From Ophiodon elongatus (lineage: Eukaryota > Chordata > Actinopteri > Perciformes > Hexagrammidae), in assembly GCA_016806645.1 (NCBI GenBank), contig JACSYO010000132.1:206501-270500 (forward strand): a stretch of DNA of 64,000 nucleotides. The letters are read 5' to 3'. The position numbers and the translations under genes were made by a program. Positions 1-12,916 of this stretch are shown here, piece by piece; position 1 is the stretch's first letter; every line of letters starts with the position of its first letter. The notes below the pieces were generated by a model. The model made no database searches. It saw nothing but the letters and a program-made list of their open reading frames with translations, and had not been told where the DNA came from.

Positions 1-1540
1 AGTGAGTAAAAACTGTGCAGGCTCTTTACAGTCATATGTGTGTTTGTGAATGTAGCTGCTGTGGGGTTTATATTGTTTATGCATGTTCACGTTGACACTT
101 TTGTGACATTTTATTCGGCTGTTGATTCAGCATTCAATAGCATCAGGCTGTTTAATATTGCTTGCCCCCCCATTTATAATTATTAACTAGTTGTATGGTG
201 TCCATATACATATTTTATTGTATTTATTGGACATTGTAAAACATTTGTAATCTCTTTAATTTAACAGAAGAATCCCATTGAACAATTGAACAGAGTTGGT
301 AATGCCCATGCTGAGGTGAATAAGGTGCCCCCAAATTATCATACAAAGCTAAGCTGTAAAACAATATATTAAGTTACTTTAAGCAGATCAGATTCATACA
401 AGCTTCCAAATTCTAGTTCTAGTTCTATCTATTGCATGGTATTAATGGAGACTGGTGTATTTCTTAGATAAAGCATTAGCTATAGTTGTGCAAGTAAAAT
501 GTTTACTCGATGCACACTCCTTGATGCCTACTACATTTTATGCCAGTGGATGATTTTTTTTTACATGTACAATATTGGTACTTTTGTTGTCAGACATTTC
601 GGTGTACACAGTGATTAATAATGGATGTCAAGTGTACAGTTTGGTCCCTCTTTCCTCTCTGTGCATATGCATGTGTATGAACAAGTGTGTGCTCAGATAA
701 ATGGAAGAAAAATTCTGTCACAATGTGCCCGGAAAAACAACACATCCTATCATATATCATTCTTTTCATATGGTGAAATAAGTAAGGAACAAAACAAAGC
801 ATTTTTCTCTGACTGAAACTCAAGAGAGCAGCATAAAACTGCACACTTTTTTGCTCCTCGTTTCTTTGAATAAATAATTAAGGCATCCCTAAATCGATGT
901 GTTCTCTCAAAGACAGGATGCATTCTAAATAAACCATAAGTACTTTATTATATTGTTCAAATATGGTGATAAATTGAACAATTGTTGCAAACATCTCCAT
1001 TTCTAGCTACTTGAGTTGATGATATTGTTTGCATCTTTCTTGTATTTTGTCATTTTTATTGTTACTATCTTGTTTGTCTCCTGTTCAGTCAGGTTTAGAT
1101 AATTAATCATACCCTGAGCATGACAACTTGAAAGTTAGAAAACTACAGTTTCCACAAAAAACTAATTGATGAGTCATCACGGGATCTGTGTTTGATGCTA
1201 CTTTTATAAAATATGAAGGCATCAAACCTGGCAGTGGTATGATCCATCTCAGCAAAATGAATTAATTTGATTATTTATCACAGCTGTCAGCTTCAATGAA
1301 GTGCATGTCTGGTTTAAATGTCAAGCTCATCTACAGAATGTATGCATCAGCGATATCGTACCCACCAGCACCTCTAATCCTTGTCTTCATCGAATTATAT
1401 GTACAGATGACAGCAGCGTGGGCAGGAGGTTAATGTCTTGCACATTAATTAGTTTCATTCTACATAGCTAGATGAGAGTGGCGTGCAAAGACCAACACAA
1501 CAAGGGCATATTTCCACGTTCATTAACAAGTCGTGGATCT
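1..1540. other. unique-looking AT-rich sequence, no gene recognised
   Basis: I see no repeat family, RNA gene or convincing exon here. The open frames are short, lie on both strands over the same bases, and show no codon bias. Confidence 0.5.
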
Positions 1541-1764
1541 AAAGATTTGTGCACCTCTTCCTGAGGTTGAACAAGGATATCAGCAAGCGTTCCATGTCCA
1601 TGAATGACACGCAGAACTACGTGCTACACTTTTTGGATAGGCTGACTAAGATTTTCTTCTTCAAAGACATTGACCAGATGTCAGTGACAAAGTGCCCAAA
1701 CCTCTTGAATATTGAGCAACATTCAAATGTATTTGGAGTTGTGTATTCGGCCAAACTATATTAA
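1540..1764 (+). pseudogene. short coding-like remnant, unrecognised
   Basis: About 71 codons are open after a stop at 1,540-1,542 and end at TAA 1,762-1,764. There is no ATG near the start. What stands out is codon use: in the run encoding LNKDISKRSMSMNDTQNY and the next 30 residues most third positions are G or C, although the surrounding DNA is AT-rich. The residue mix (charged helices, FFFKDID, CPNLLN) looks protein-like. I do not recognise the protein and see no clear splice acceptor. It could be a decayed retrocopy, a transposon ORF fragment or chance. Function unknown. Confidence 0.25.
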
Positions 1765-2475
1765 AGCCCAATATTCAGTCTTCTTTTAGATCTGTTTTGG
1801 TCCAGTTACTTGCTAGCTCTGTCTGTGTGTTTGGTGCTGGGCATGTAGTATACAGTGGGTTTATTAGGGCGAAACCCTGAAAGACAAACAGTCACATCCA
1901 TCCGTGACGTCTCAGTCGACTTGAAATTCTTCTAGTCAAACCGACATTTTGTTTGAGAGGCTAAATCTATGACAAGAATTTTTTCCCGACCAAGCATTTT
2001 TATCCATTGTTGATATTAACATAATTATTACAGCAGCTTAAGTCCTGATTATTTTGTCAAACTACTATTCACAAGTCAAGAATGAACTCAACTCAAAACA
2101 TGACAATTATGTGCACATTTGAAAGCCTGTGTTCCAATAGCTTCTGTAAAAGCAATCTCTCAGCATTTCTTTCATTGTTTAATTAAAACAAATAAAACAT
2201 GTTCCTGGAGTTTTATGTCCATAGTCTGAGACAAATGGGCTCCACAGCACTCACTATCAGATATTGATATTGATGTTTACTTTGTGAGCACAGAAAAAAA
2301 CCTAGGGCTCCCATGGAAATGTACCACCATGACAGAGTAGCTCCAGTGTAACTTGATATTGTCCTTATCCATAATAATCACAACCCAGTCAACAGAATTT
2401 TGTTTTTGCCATTGTATGTGTCTGCAAATGTCAACTTGTCTGGAAAAAAAGAAAAACTTTCATCAATACTTTTCA
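1765..2475. other. no recognised feature
   Basis: AT-rich spacer. No open frame of note and no repeat matching others in the window. Confidence 0.5.
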
Positions 2476-2800
2476 CATCAGCCTTGTGACACGCACAATG
2501 CCCCCTGGTTAACATGATAAAACCATTTAGGCAACAACACTACTTGGTTAAGGTTAGAAAAACATCATGGTTTGTGTTCAAACAACAACGTAACAATATA
2601 ACAAACATAATAAATAACATCGCCCATACCAGACTTTCTTAAATAATGTTAAGTAACAAGCGTAAAAACGTTTACTTTTAGTTTCACATGGGACACGAAC
2701 AGCGGTCTCCTGGGTAAATGTCCTGTGTTTGTTTGACCCATCCGCCCTTAGTGGACTTTTCTTTCTCACTTGTTATATGTCAGCGATAATGCCCGACGAG
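2476..2800 (+). repeat. interspersed repeat family R1, copy a
   Basis: This is one of about nine related copies in the window, which I call R1. Diagnostic blocks are a region like GGCAACAACACTACTTGGTT, a TTTCACATGGGACACGAACA block near 2,682, then CGGTCTCCTGGGTAAATG followed by a tract ending TTTGTTTGACCCATCC near 2,730. No coding capacity is seen, so it is a non-autonomous element. The 57.65-kb copy has the same order of blocks over a similar length; the 30.5-kb copy shows that the family has inverted ends. Class is inferred (DNA transposon); boundaries are approximate. Confidence 0.75.
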
Positions 2801-5800
2801 ATGTCCATTATCAGGAATTAATGGACGACATGACCTTCGCTAAAAATGCTGAACCTAAAACAGAAATATAATAAACAAGATATTATTTTAAACAAATTGC
2901 CATCCTTAATTACACATTTGAAGTTAACCACACATCACACTGTTGAGTAATAGTTTGTTACAAAGCTGTAAATGCAATTTTTAATGAGGTTTTCTAACTT
3001 CTGGAACAGAACCCGAGTCAAGTTTTAAGTTCAAGTTTGCTTGACCCCACTTAATATACCCACCAGAGATTACTTTTCTTTCACCTTATGTGGAGAAATT
3101 TTATTTTTTGGCAAATAATAGATCTGATTTGTTACATTTGCTCTAGTAAACATTGTGATTTACAGAATCAGAGGGCATTAGTAAGCCGTGTTTGCAGTAG
3201 GAGTTAATTCCAAATGCATCTTGTATAATCCCACACAAATATGGGTACATTTTCCTGGATGCATTCCAGCAGAGGCCTTATTGTTGGCACATCTATAGAC
3301 CACTGGATGATGCTTGAGGGAAGGTGGTGGTGGTGGTGGTAGTTTCTTGTTTTGTAGATGGCATATCAAAGGGGTGCACAGTGAACAGATGCTGAACAAA
3401 GATTAGTTGAGGAAGCTAGTTCTTCCGAATGCAATTAGATATCAACATTCCCTCATTAGGTTATCAGGGAGTCGATACGTTCCTTATTTAGAGGACAATG
3501 TGTGAGACAGCTGACACTCATCCATCACCTCATCCTCCGTTCTTGGTCACCGCGGGCCATTGAGACAGCTGCAAATAAACATCATATTTTGTTCCCCAAA
3601 TTGCTCCTAGAGTGCTCTTCCCAGAAAAAAACTAGGCAGAGAAAAGAAAACCTCAGAGAAATCTCTAATGTTTAAAAGATCATTAAGATTACTAAATGGC
3701 CAATGTTGCTTTTGTTAATAGAGGGAATTCAAATGGTAGTCAATTTTGTAAACGATAATTGATTGTGTGGTCATTACGCGGGATGAAACAAACAAAGTCC
3801 CCAACATCAAACTCCAGTCGGTCCCACGAGAGCCCACCACACCGACAGCTCATCTAAATGACCCACCCGAACCCAAACCACTTGATGGACTCTTTTGGTG
3901 TCCCTGGACGCTGCTTGGTCTTCCTTCTAGTGTGCCATTCAGTGCCCTAGTCAAGCTCACAAGAAAGAAGAGTCAGTGTCCCGCCGATGACTCCAGCAGC
4001 CTCGGCAGACTGCTGCCATTGATAATTGGACTTAAGGTTCCCTCCTATTATGTGCTTGTCGAACAGCAATCTAACACTTTGCCATCTGTTTGTGTTAATG
4101 TTAATCATATCTTTTCTCCTATGTTATTGTTCCAGATGGCTTCTATAATTGCATTGTTTCTTCTGCAGATGTTTTATGGTGCGGTTTCGGAGCATAGCCA
4201 GCTCTAGGTTGATAAAGCGCTGGAACGGTTAATGGGAAAATAAACGTTTTCACTGGCAGGTTCCAAGTTTTTGTCACTAGTCACACAAATAGTGTAATTG
4301 CCACTAATGGGGCCAGGGTAACCATTGAATGACTGGGGTCCATATTAGCATAGTTCCAGAAAATGGAGGAGGAATCCAAATTTAAACCGTGGCAGTGGCT
4401 GAATCCACTGTGGTGTGAAAAAATGAATCTCTTGGCACTCAGAACGTAGAAGGAGCTCCAAATGTACATTATGCAGGGACATCTCATTATTTTGTACGGA
4501 GGGAGAAAGCATATACTATGGAGGCAGTGATAGCAGCTGGAACAATAGCAGCAGGAGTTTTTAGTTCCAGGGATTAAGTTCTTGTAGAGGTTCTGTTACT
4601 GCTCTGTTTGTTTTACAATATACCAAGAGGCTGGAAATATCCAGAGCATACTAAATGAAACCGCTTTGCTCTTATGACGGCAGTAGCTCTCCCATAGTTG
4701 CCATCCTTTGTAACAGATTTGCCATTTATTTGAAGAGTCGCATAACCTTTAAAGCTTCTGAGTAAAATAGGAGACAGTGGCTGTATAGACTGCCTCCGCC
4801 TTGAGATGCTGAACCGCAGCCTATTTTCCCTAATCGCCTGCGTGAGCACAACACCGCTGATTCAATCTGAATTTGACAAATGTTGCTGACTAGAGGAGGA
4901 CAGCTCTGGCATCCTACATGGCAATTTTGAAGACGGCCTCATTTTCCTGCGCCATTGTCTGCATGGCAATGGTGTCTGAGATGAACTGGAATCACATTAT
5001 CCTGCAGTTACCTGGGCATCAGCTGTGCCGTCTGAGACGTCGCTGGGGGAAATGAGGGTCACCAAGACTCCCCCAGCCTCTGATTCATCTACTCAGATGA
5101 GGCAAAGGTCAGCTCATGATTCCAGCTCATCAGCCGAGCTCACCCAACCAACCAATCAGTAGGGAAATTATCTTAGGGAAAGGTGGGAAACAGGTGTAGC
5201 GAAGTATGGAGAATATCAATGACCGAATTTAAAATCCAGAGTGTATATCACACAATTATTATTCATCACTCATCATCAACAGCAATCAATTCCGTTGTGT
5301 TGTGCAAATCCTGTAAGTGATGTGATGTTCTTTTAGGGATGACAGTCGCTGTGAATCAGTATCAGCGAATGATTACGGCAAGCATGGAAAAAAGGGTTTC
5401 TACATTCCTCCACATCCTCACTTTTCAGGGGCCAAGCTATCTCCACTAAAAGTTTGAGTTCAGCACATTTTTAACTACTCATTATTTAATGACCACGGAA
5501 TTGTAGCTATTATTGTCCCATTCAAATAGCATGCAGTGACAAAAGATATTGTCAATGACAATGCTAATCTTGCCGTGAGAAAGCCATCGTGTGTCAGGCA
5601 TCTCATTTCCTTTGTGCCGTCTGAATCACCTCCTGAATCTATTTAATTTATATAATGTATAATTCAGAACCTGAAACCCCACGTGTTTGTGTGATGCACA
5701 ACTGCTCTAGGTGACATTCCTCTACATACAAAGGCGGGTGTAAATGCCCACGTAGCAGATATCTTTTTTCATTTCATTGCTGATGAAGCTGCAAGTGTCT

Positions 5801-7617
5801 ATGGGATGAATGAAGCTGACAGCGAGGAGGTGCAGCATCGGGCTGGGTTAGCGCTCAGACTGGCTTGTTGGAAACTGTTCACTCATGAGCGCACAACAGA
5901 GTGCCTACAATATGCAGGCAACAAAACAAAACAGACAAGATCCACCAACATTGTATTCTTCCCCTGCAGAGGAAGCAGTCTCCTCCCATGTCGAGGTTTC
6001 AGACCTCATCACAAAATGTGGCAGAGTCGTCGGCAGGCTGTGAATAATAGCCCAGAGTAGCTTACATGAGATACAGTGAAACATGAGGTGATCACAGCGA
6101 GCTGAGGGAGGACAGTAAAATGAAGCGGCGCATTGAGGAGCTGAATATCCGCGACGGTTCAGGGCCCATGCAATGGAAAACAACTAATCATTGGCGTCAT
6201 AATAGCCCCCCAGAAAGGGCCTTTTGTCTCCATTTGCAGCAAAGCAGGCGATTTAAGGGAGATTTATAACTCGTGCAATGTGCTGTATTATCTATAAGTT
6301 ACTGCGTGAATATACAAAACAGACAGGAAGGGAGAGAATGCAAGGACTGAACATGACGTGATGCCTTTACAGTATTCTTAGAGGTCAGGGTGCTCTAATC
6401 TAGTATACATGTGTGATTAGAGACAATCATTTGGGAACTATATTTCAGCTTCTGTATGTGCCCATGTTTTTCCAGCTTCTCCCTTAAGAGATCTAAGATT
6501 TTTTTCTTTCTTTTTTTTTTTTACTTGGTGTGTTTTTTTTACTGAATCAGCATTTTGGTTTCAGCAGCTCAATGACCTGCTGTATTTGCCGTTTTCCACC
6601 AATCAGATGAAAGAGCGAAACATGCTTACTGTACCGCTTTTAAATCACTTTATCGTACGCTACTTTGAGAAATGCCAATACAATTGTTGTCAAAGTAATG
6701 TTGTTATATGCTTCTTGGCCCGTAAACAAGTGAGGACAAACCAACACGGGGGAATAAAATGAAACATGTATTGTGTTCAGAGAAATATTGTTTCTATTGC
6801 TGTTGCTGCTGTTGCTCGCTGATGGTGGTTCAGGAGTTGAACTTGGGGTCACCTATTAATCTGTCACATTAAGAGCCATGTCAAGGTCAATGCAATAATG
6901 GCAATTTCAAAATTGATGCCCACAACATTTGGCATACATTTCTTGGATGTAAAAGGACTCAGTCTTAGAAGATGAATTAGTAATAGAAATTAGAAATATA
7001 TCACTAAAATTGTGAAATGTGTGCTGTCCTTTTCGGATCGGCAGTTAGCCATAATGTGTTGTAAATGACATCCATGTCTTGGGGACAATCAAATTAAACT
7101 GTCTAATAGCGATGATGGACCAAGATAAAAGCCTTCCATAACATAGTCCACAGATAGAGTTGCTTGATTGGACAAATAAATCATTCCAAATGTGATATAT
7201 GACGTGCTCGTCACGTGTGCTGCATTAGCTTTTGTAAAAATTATGTTTTTTCATTATTTCACATTCAAACGTCCTGTTTTTCAACACTGTATTGATTGTT
7301 GCTAAGCAGCTAAAGCAGTTCAGGTTCAGGTTATTGTCAAAAAAATAATAAACTCATGAGTTGTTGATTCACTATCCATTTGTTGGAGCAATGGCAATCC
7401 GATTAGTACTGACAAGGTGGGAGAGGCCAAGTGTTTTTAATGAGAGACTATGGATTTTTTTTAAAATGAGTTCACGTAAATCAGTAAATCCTGTCAATGG
7501 CTTTCATGTCCTGAGAGAACATTCTCTGCATCAGCTAAAAGCGAGGAGGTAGAAACAGCTCACTGATAAGACGTGATGCTTTTGAGAGCACAATTGCAGG
7601 AATGAGGAGTTAACATT
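2801..7617. other. long unique stretch, no gene recognised
   Basis: Contains a short GGT tract near 3,325-3,342 (read as a proline run on the minus strand) and T-rich runs near 6,500-6,540. The longest open frame, 3,767-4,207 on the plus strand, begins at GTG, has no matching domain and no convincing splice sites. A minus-strand frame at 4,613-4,849 is likewise unrecognised. The complex, T-rich block around 6,180-6,300 could be a conserved non-coding element, but that is only an impression. Confidence 0.4.
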
Positions 7618-8033
7618 AAAGGTCCCATATTGTGGGAAGTGAGATTGTCTTTTCTTATCATAAATCAGGTATAGGTGCTACAAATATTGTGAAAGTATCA
7701 AAGAAATCACAATCCAGTCGAGAAAAGCACACAGCCCGTATTCAGAAACTGTGTCTTTAAACGAGCCGTCAGGACTTTCGTAAGGTTGTGATGTCACAAC
7801 TATTCTGTCACCGGTAGAAGTGATGCTAATCACACACAGTAAGCCCCGCCCACCCTCAGCTGTGATGACAGCAACGGCACAGATTCAGAAGACCGGACTA
7901 CGCTGACCAATCAAAGCATGGAGAGGGCCTTAAAGAGACAGACAGTATGAATAAAATTAACATTAAAGCATGGCAACATGTTCTAGTAGAAACCCAAAAT
8001 ACAAGTAAGAAGAAATGCACATAAGTCTCCTTT
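7618..8033. mobile_element. MITE-like element with AAAGGTCCC / AAAGGAGAC ends
   Basis: A 416-bp non-coding element. The left end reads AAAGGTCCCATATTGTG; the right end, read on the other strand, begins AAAGGAGACTTATGTG, an imperfect terminal inverted repeat. Both ends are preceded by TT, so a TTAA is present at each boundary, as expected of a piggyBac-like target site (inference). The interior CTGACCAATCAAAGCATGG and CTAGTAGAAACCCAAAATAC blocks match a repeat I know to be common in teleost genomes. It has no ORF of its own. Confidence 0.7.
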
Positions 8034-9874
8034 AAAACGGCTTGTGGGCACTTTGGCATATATTTGCAATATTTTGCACATTCAGACATTATACTCCTCT
8101 CTGGTCTCACACAATTATTGTCTTTATGACCACCTCTGCCCAGCAGTGTTTCAAAGGTCCTTTGTCATATTTAAAATGTATGTTCATATAGAGAGAGACA
8201 TGGAGAATCTGAAGGGGTGAGATGTTGGCAGGTTTCTAAATGAGATTGTTAGTGGTGGGATCATTAGCATACACAAACATGGAGCCTTATTATAAGGCAG
8301 CTGGACCACTCGAATAAGTGTGAGACTCGGTCTGACCTCATTAGTGGGAGCATATGGGAAGCAGTGCTGCGTTTCAGTGTGAATTGCCCAGCATGATCTC
8401 CACACTACACTATATGCTGTCAGTCTAATGAATATGCATTCACCAAAAAAGGCTGGAAGAGTATCTTACTTGGCTCATCTACTTTATTTAGCACCTCTCT
8501 AATGTGCAGTAATAGCCCAGGGCTGCAGGGTATTTTGTCACATAATTTCTGGATGCTCTAGATACTTCTTAATATTGTTTGTGATTTTGGCAACGTGTGG
8601 CTTGAAAGCTGTGGTAATTGATTTTTGGGACCACTAGGGGGCGGGGAACAATATTGAATATTTGGGGGGGTATGTTTACCATTTTACCATTTGCAAAACA
8701 CTCCATAAGGTTTTGTATAAAATGCATTCCCTACATTCACCCTGGTATAAAAGGGAATTTGATGCAACATTTAACTCAACAATCAAAAGTCGATGACAGC
8801 AAACATGAATTTGAAAAAATTCAAATACAGATGCATTTGATGCAGTTGACGTAGCATTAAAAGGAGTTTAATGAATTGAGGAGCAGTGCTCCCAATTCAA
8901 ATGACGAATATATCCTTGAAAACATGTAAATTCCAGCTTTCATATGCTGCAAAAGTTGTCTAATTTGGACATGTAGAAATTATATTTAATGGGGTATGTA
9001 TTGGCCATCATTAAAATGTTACGAATTGAGAAATTCCAATACTCATATCTTCCACATTTAAGGAGCCCAACGCCTATGAATGAGTAAATTAGACATTGAC
9101 TGCAGCTGTTTACAGTTAATAATGCTACTAATATGAGTTTATTAATGCACATGTTCCTCTGCTCACATTTAACAGCTTACCAGTATACCGTAGCGTTTGC
9201 TGCACACAGCCCTCTCTTTCAAGCACGGGTCCTTCATTTACCAACAGAAATCAACATGTGTTTTGATATTTAACCGGGCGCTCTTTGGCTCAGCTGTTTG
9301 AGGAAATGTCTCCAATCGACTCTGCATCATGTAATTGGTTTGATTGATGGACAGACGGAGATCTGATCTCACACCCATCAGGCTACGGCATCTGATCTTA
9401 GTTCTATATTTATTTCCATCACTTGGAAGGCGGAGGTTTGGTGAGAATATTGTGGTCCTCAATCTCTCAGCAGCCAAAGTGCTACCATCTGGACCTGGCT
9501 CACTCATTCAATAGCTGTAAAATATGTTTAGCTTTCTTAAAAAGTCAAATATTCAAAATATTCAAACAGACCTTGAACAAAGCTCAACTTGTTTTTTTAT
9601 GATAACATCAATACAAGCATAACTGCACAGGAACTGCAGTGTTACAACCACAACTTAATTAATCCTGAATTAAGGCTATTATTACTAATATTCTGTATTG
9701 TTGAACCAACTTTCTATGAAAGTCAACTGAAGTAGTTGAGTTAAAATCTTAGAAGATAAATGAACGAACACATAGATTCAAGTGGATACAACTATTAACA
9801 GGTAAATAAAAACTAACTATATGGATTTTTGATGCTGTTATGCACCACCAAGTCATTTGTCTTTTGTCTTTCAG
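8034..9874. other. no gene recognised; AGTTG/CAACT-rich tract near 9.7 kb
   Basis: Mostly unique sequence. Around 9,696-9,750 it has short AGTTG and CAACT words in both orientations, similar to those near 11,010-11,110. They resemble fragments of fish DNA transposons but are too short to assign. The open frame at 9,238-9,507 (minus) is not supported by any domain or signal. Confidence 0.4.
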
Positions 9875-10118
9875 GTGTTCTGAGCTCAGAAGAATCACCG
9901 GGGTTGACCTACACCAGCGCTTCCACAAGGCCCTCGAGGAAAATGATGGAGCTCTGATAAAGCTTTATCTTTTAAAAGGAGGCAGGCATTGTTGGGGAGG
10001 AGGCCATGGTGGTTTCTTTTCATTCAGATCACAGACATCTCTGTGCATTGGAGAACTGGCACTAAATCATGGAGGCCTTTATATTCTAGAAACAATGCCG
10101 ATGGTGAAGACCTGCCAG
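9875..10118 (+). CDS. candidate internal exon, product unrecognised
   Basis: A 244-bp segment bounded by good splice signals: a pyrimidine-rich tract ending CTTTTGTCTTTCAG at 9,874, and CCAG|GTAAGC at 10,115-10,124. One frame stays open throughout (another frame stops within the first few codons). The first 30 codons encode a protein-like run including ITGVDLHQRFHKALEENDG, with mostly G or C third positions; the later part (glycine-rich, then leucine-rich) is less convincing. Length modulo 3 is 1, so neighbouring exons would have to restore phase and none was found within a few kilobases. It may be a real exon, a lone exon of a long-intron gene, a non-coding RNA exon, or chance. No family recognised. 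Confidence 0.3.
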
Positions 10119-12138
10119 GTAAGCTGATTTCTGGATAGTATGAGCATTTGTCTTTTAAGTAAGTCTGACATAACAGCTGTTATTAAACCTTAAATTGTGA
10201 CCACTCTTAAATTTGATCCACTCTTAAATTTGATTTCCGAGTGTGTAGAAATGACTTGCGGTAGGCATTTGAGTTTGTCTAAATTAACTTTAAATTAAGT
10301 CTATCAAAATGTTGATGGCATTGAAACCATAATCGGCTTTCCATGAAGTCATCCTCATTTATTTATTTTTGTGCAGACATTTTGACTGGTCAGACCAGGA
10401 AACACACAGGTGCACTTCATAACAGTGACAATGGCTCAGTTCCGTTAAGGGTCCCAGAGACAGTGAACCAGCACACACCATAGCAGGACCGCCCCGAAGT
10501 GGAATGCAGCCATCATTAATACACCTTCCTGCTGTAACGTGTCTAAATGTCTGCCGTGCAACAATGCCATCCAGTGACATGGAACTTCAGACCCCTCACC
10601 TTTTGCACACTTTATAGTGTTGAATATTTAATATTAACACATTTTCACTTTGTTCATATGGACTATGGAATGAAGATTAATGGTGAAAAATACCAATTTT
10701 ATTCATTTTTAAATTCAATTTACAACACTTTAAAGAGGGCAAAAGTGAGATGATCCGACTACTTTCTGAGGCGACTGTAGATAGCTTCTGCTTCTTGTGG
10801 CAAGGTATCGAGACTGAAATGTGACAAACATTGTTGAATAAATGATTAGCTTTTCTTTGTTTTGCCCTCTGACACATTCTGGCTTTTCATTGTCTATAAC
10901 TCTTCCCTGATCACGTGATATCCAAGTGTCATATCAACCTTTAACTAAACGAAATATAGTGTTGTTGTTATTTCATGGAAATAGCTGTTTTACCCAACCA
11001 CTGTAATGGGTTGAGAACGTAATATTTCAACTTATATAAAAGTTGGGCCAACTGGATCTGAGAGAAGTAAAGTTGAGCCTACTTACATTTTTGAATCAGA
11101 AAAAAGTTCTGCCAACGTAACATTTTTTAACTGAGACACATTGTGTAAACTAAATGGTAATGTGAAATATTACACTTGTGTAGGATTTGTTCTAAAAGTT
11201 GAATGTAATCGAAAAAGCTGGGCAACTTGCTACTAAACTTTTTAAAGTACTGACATTTTATATATTTTTAGCTGCTTTACATATTGTTGAGATATCTTAA
11301 GTAAAGATATTTACATAAATCCTAAACTCCTATACCTTCACTGTATTGGCAATTAAAGTGATTCTGCTTATGTTTGCAACATAAAAAGCAAAGAACATGA
11401 TGACAAAGAGGATTAAAAAGGTCATTATGTCCTCACATACAAGTCAAAGAAACAGCAGAACAATCTTAAAAAAGTCTGATGGTGTATGAGGCTCTTTCTG
11501 CCCGACTCCCTTCATACCGAAAGAGAAAACACAGCGACTGCTATACTGTGTCCAGTCCTAACTGTAATTTCAGTCCCACGATCCTCAAGGGACACTGTTA
11601 GCCGTATTACTGTCAGCTTATCTCTGACAGGAACCAAGAGAATGACATACAGGAAATAAGCTTTAGAGTAAAGGCAGGTCATTTGGGAAGCAAAATGGAA
11701 CTCCCATTACTACCTGCAGTGCTAAACTGGCAGACATTTCCAGAGCGAACGTTGCCAAGGTGCATATCCTGCACAATATGGTGCGAGGTGCTCCGGTGTC
11801 AGACATTTCACACAAGGGCTTTGATGATGCCCAGGGCTGCAGCGCTGTCAAGAACCCCAGGGGGGAAGCTTTTCTAAAAGTCTGAAACTACTTTCAATGT
11901 CCCTAAAATTCATCTGGTAGAGAGTGAGGCGAGGTGAATGCATTTTCCGGGAAACGTTGGCTTTAACAAAAACAACTGATTGAGGTTTGGAGCTTGACAT
12001 TTTCTTGGAGGAAACTAAAATCCAGATTATTTCATAGTGTGATATGGATAATAAGAGTCTTAGATTAGATGAAATAAATGCACTGCGAGAGGTGTTTTAC
12101 TTTATAATCCCTCAATATCCATGACTCTCTCCCATAAA
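10119..12138. other. AT-rich, no gene recognised
   Basis: No exon or structured repeat stands out. Around 10,980-11,240 there are repeated CAACT/AGTTG words, possibly a decayed DNA transposon end. The overlapping open frames at 11,663-11,877 lie on opposite strands and have no domain. Confidence 0.4.
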
Positions 12139-12916
12139 CCCTTTTTCCATCACAGGAACCTTCCTCAGGGACTAGGAACCTTTTGAGGAACCTCTTTGTG
12201 TTTTGACCACAGGGACCAGGGTCTAAATTAAGTGCCAGAGACATTTCACCCCGAAACACGCCCTGGTAGGGAGGTGTTACTTTCTGAAAGTACAGGAATT
12301 TTGGGGGTGGAGTTTGCAGGGATGACCGATGCTGATTGGTCAAACAAACACAGCGCCGCTGCAAGGAAGGACACTACTATCGATACCATGTCAGGACAAG
12401 GGGAGAGCATTTCTCTTTGCTTGACAACATTAAAAATAAAGTTAAAGTCGCTCTCTGACACATTCAAATAAAGACAGAGAGAAAAAGAGAAAGATAGGGA
12501 GAGTGAGCAGAGAGGGCGAGGAGTAGAGTAGAGAGAAAGAAAGCACGGCGAAGCTGTGAACGAAAGAATAAAACCATTTTCTGATTCTGTTCTTAAGCAC
12601 AAATAAAAGAACCATCAAACACTCAGCAGATGATTTAGTGTGGAGACAGACGCTCTTAGTTTCACTTTTCCCTTCATTTCATTTATTACAACGAGCATCA
12701 GTAAATACTATGCAGCAGTAAATGTTGTTGCAGATCAAAAGTTTCTTTGGTTTTTTTTCCAACGTGTATAACACTGACTACAGAGTGAGTTTACCACGGT
12801 GACCACCAGCGGCCCTGCTCAGCCTCCAGCTCTTTAGACCGCCATGAAGGCTGAAGGAACCTTTTAGTTCATTAAACTAAAATTACCAGGCTCTTCTTGG
12901 TGGAAACGTGGCTTTG
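12139..12916. mobile_element. non-autonomous DNA transposon, GGAACC-rich family
   Basis: The left part carries TTCCATCACAGGAACCTTCC, CCTCAGGGACTAGGAACCTT and CTGATTGGTCAAACAAACAC blocks; the right part ends GGAACCTTTTAGTTC ... TTGGTGGAAACGTGGC. The GTGGAAAC-type right end is the complement of the GTTTCCAC-like left end, giving imperfect inverted termini. I recall this arrangement as a common teleost repeat of roughly 0.8 kb. A purine-rich stretch (12,470-12,545) lies inside. The open frames at 12,065-12,602 lie on both strands and are shadows within the repeat. Confidence 0.65.

Noticed and set aside
3767..4207. 146-codon plus-strand frame as a gene
   Set aside because: No ATG at the start, no domain, and no convincing splice signals; composition changes midway to AT-rich spacer.
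12246..12602. 118-codon minus-strand frame
   Set aside because: It lies in a MITE-like element and a purine-rich tract; its Ser/Leu-rich run is low complexity.
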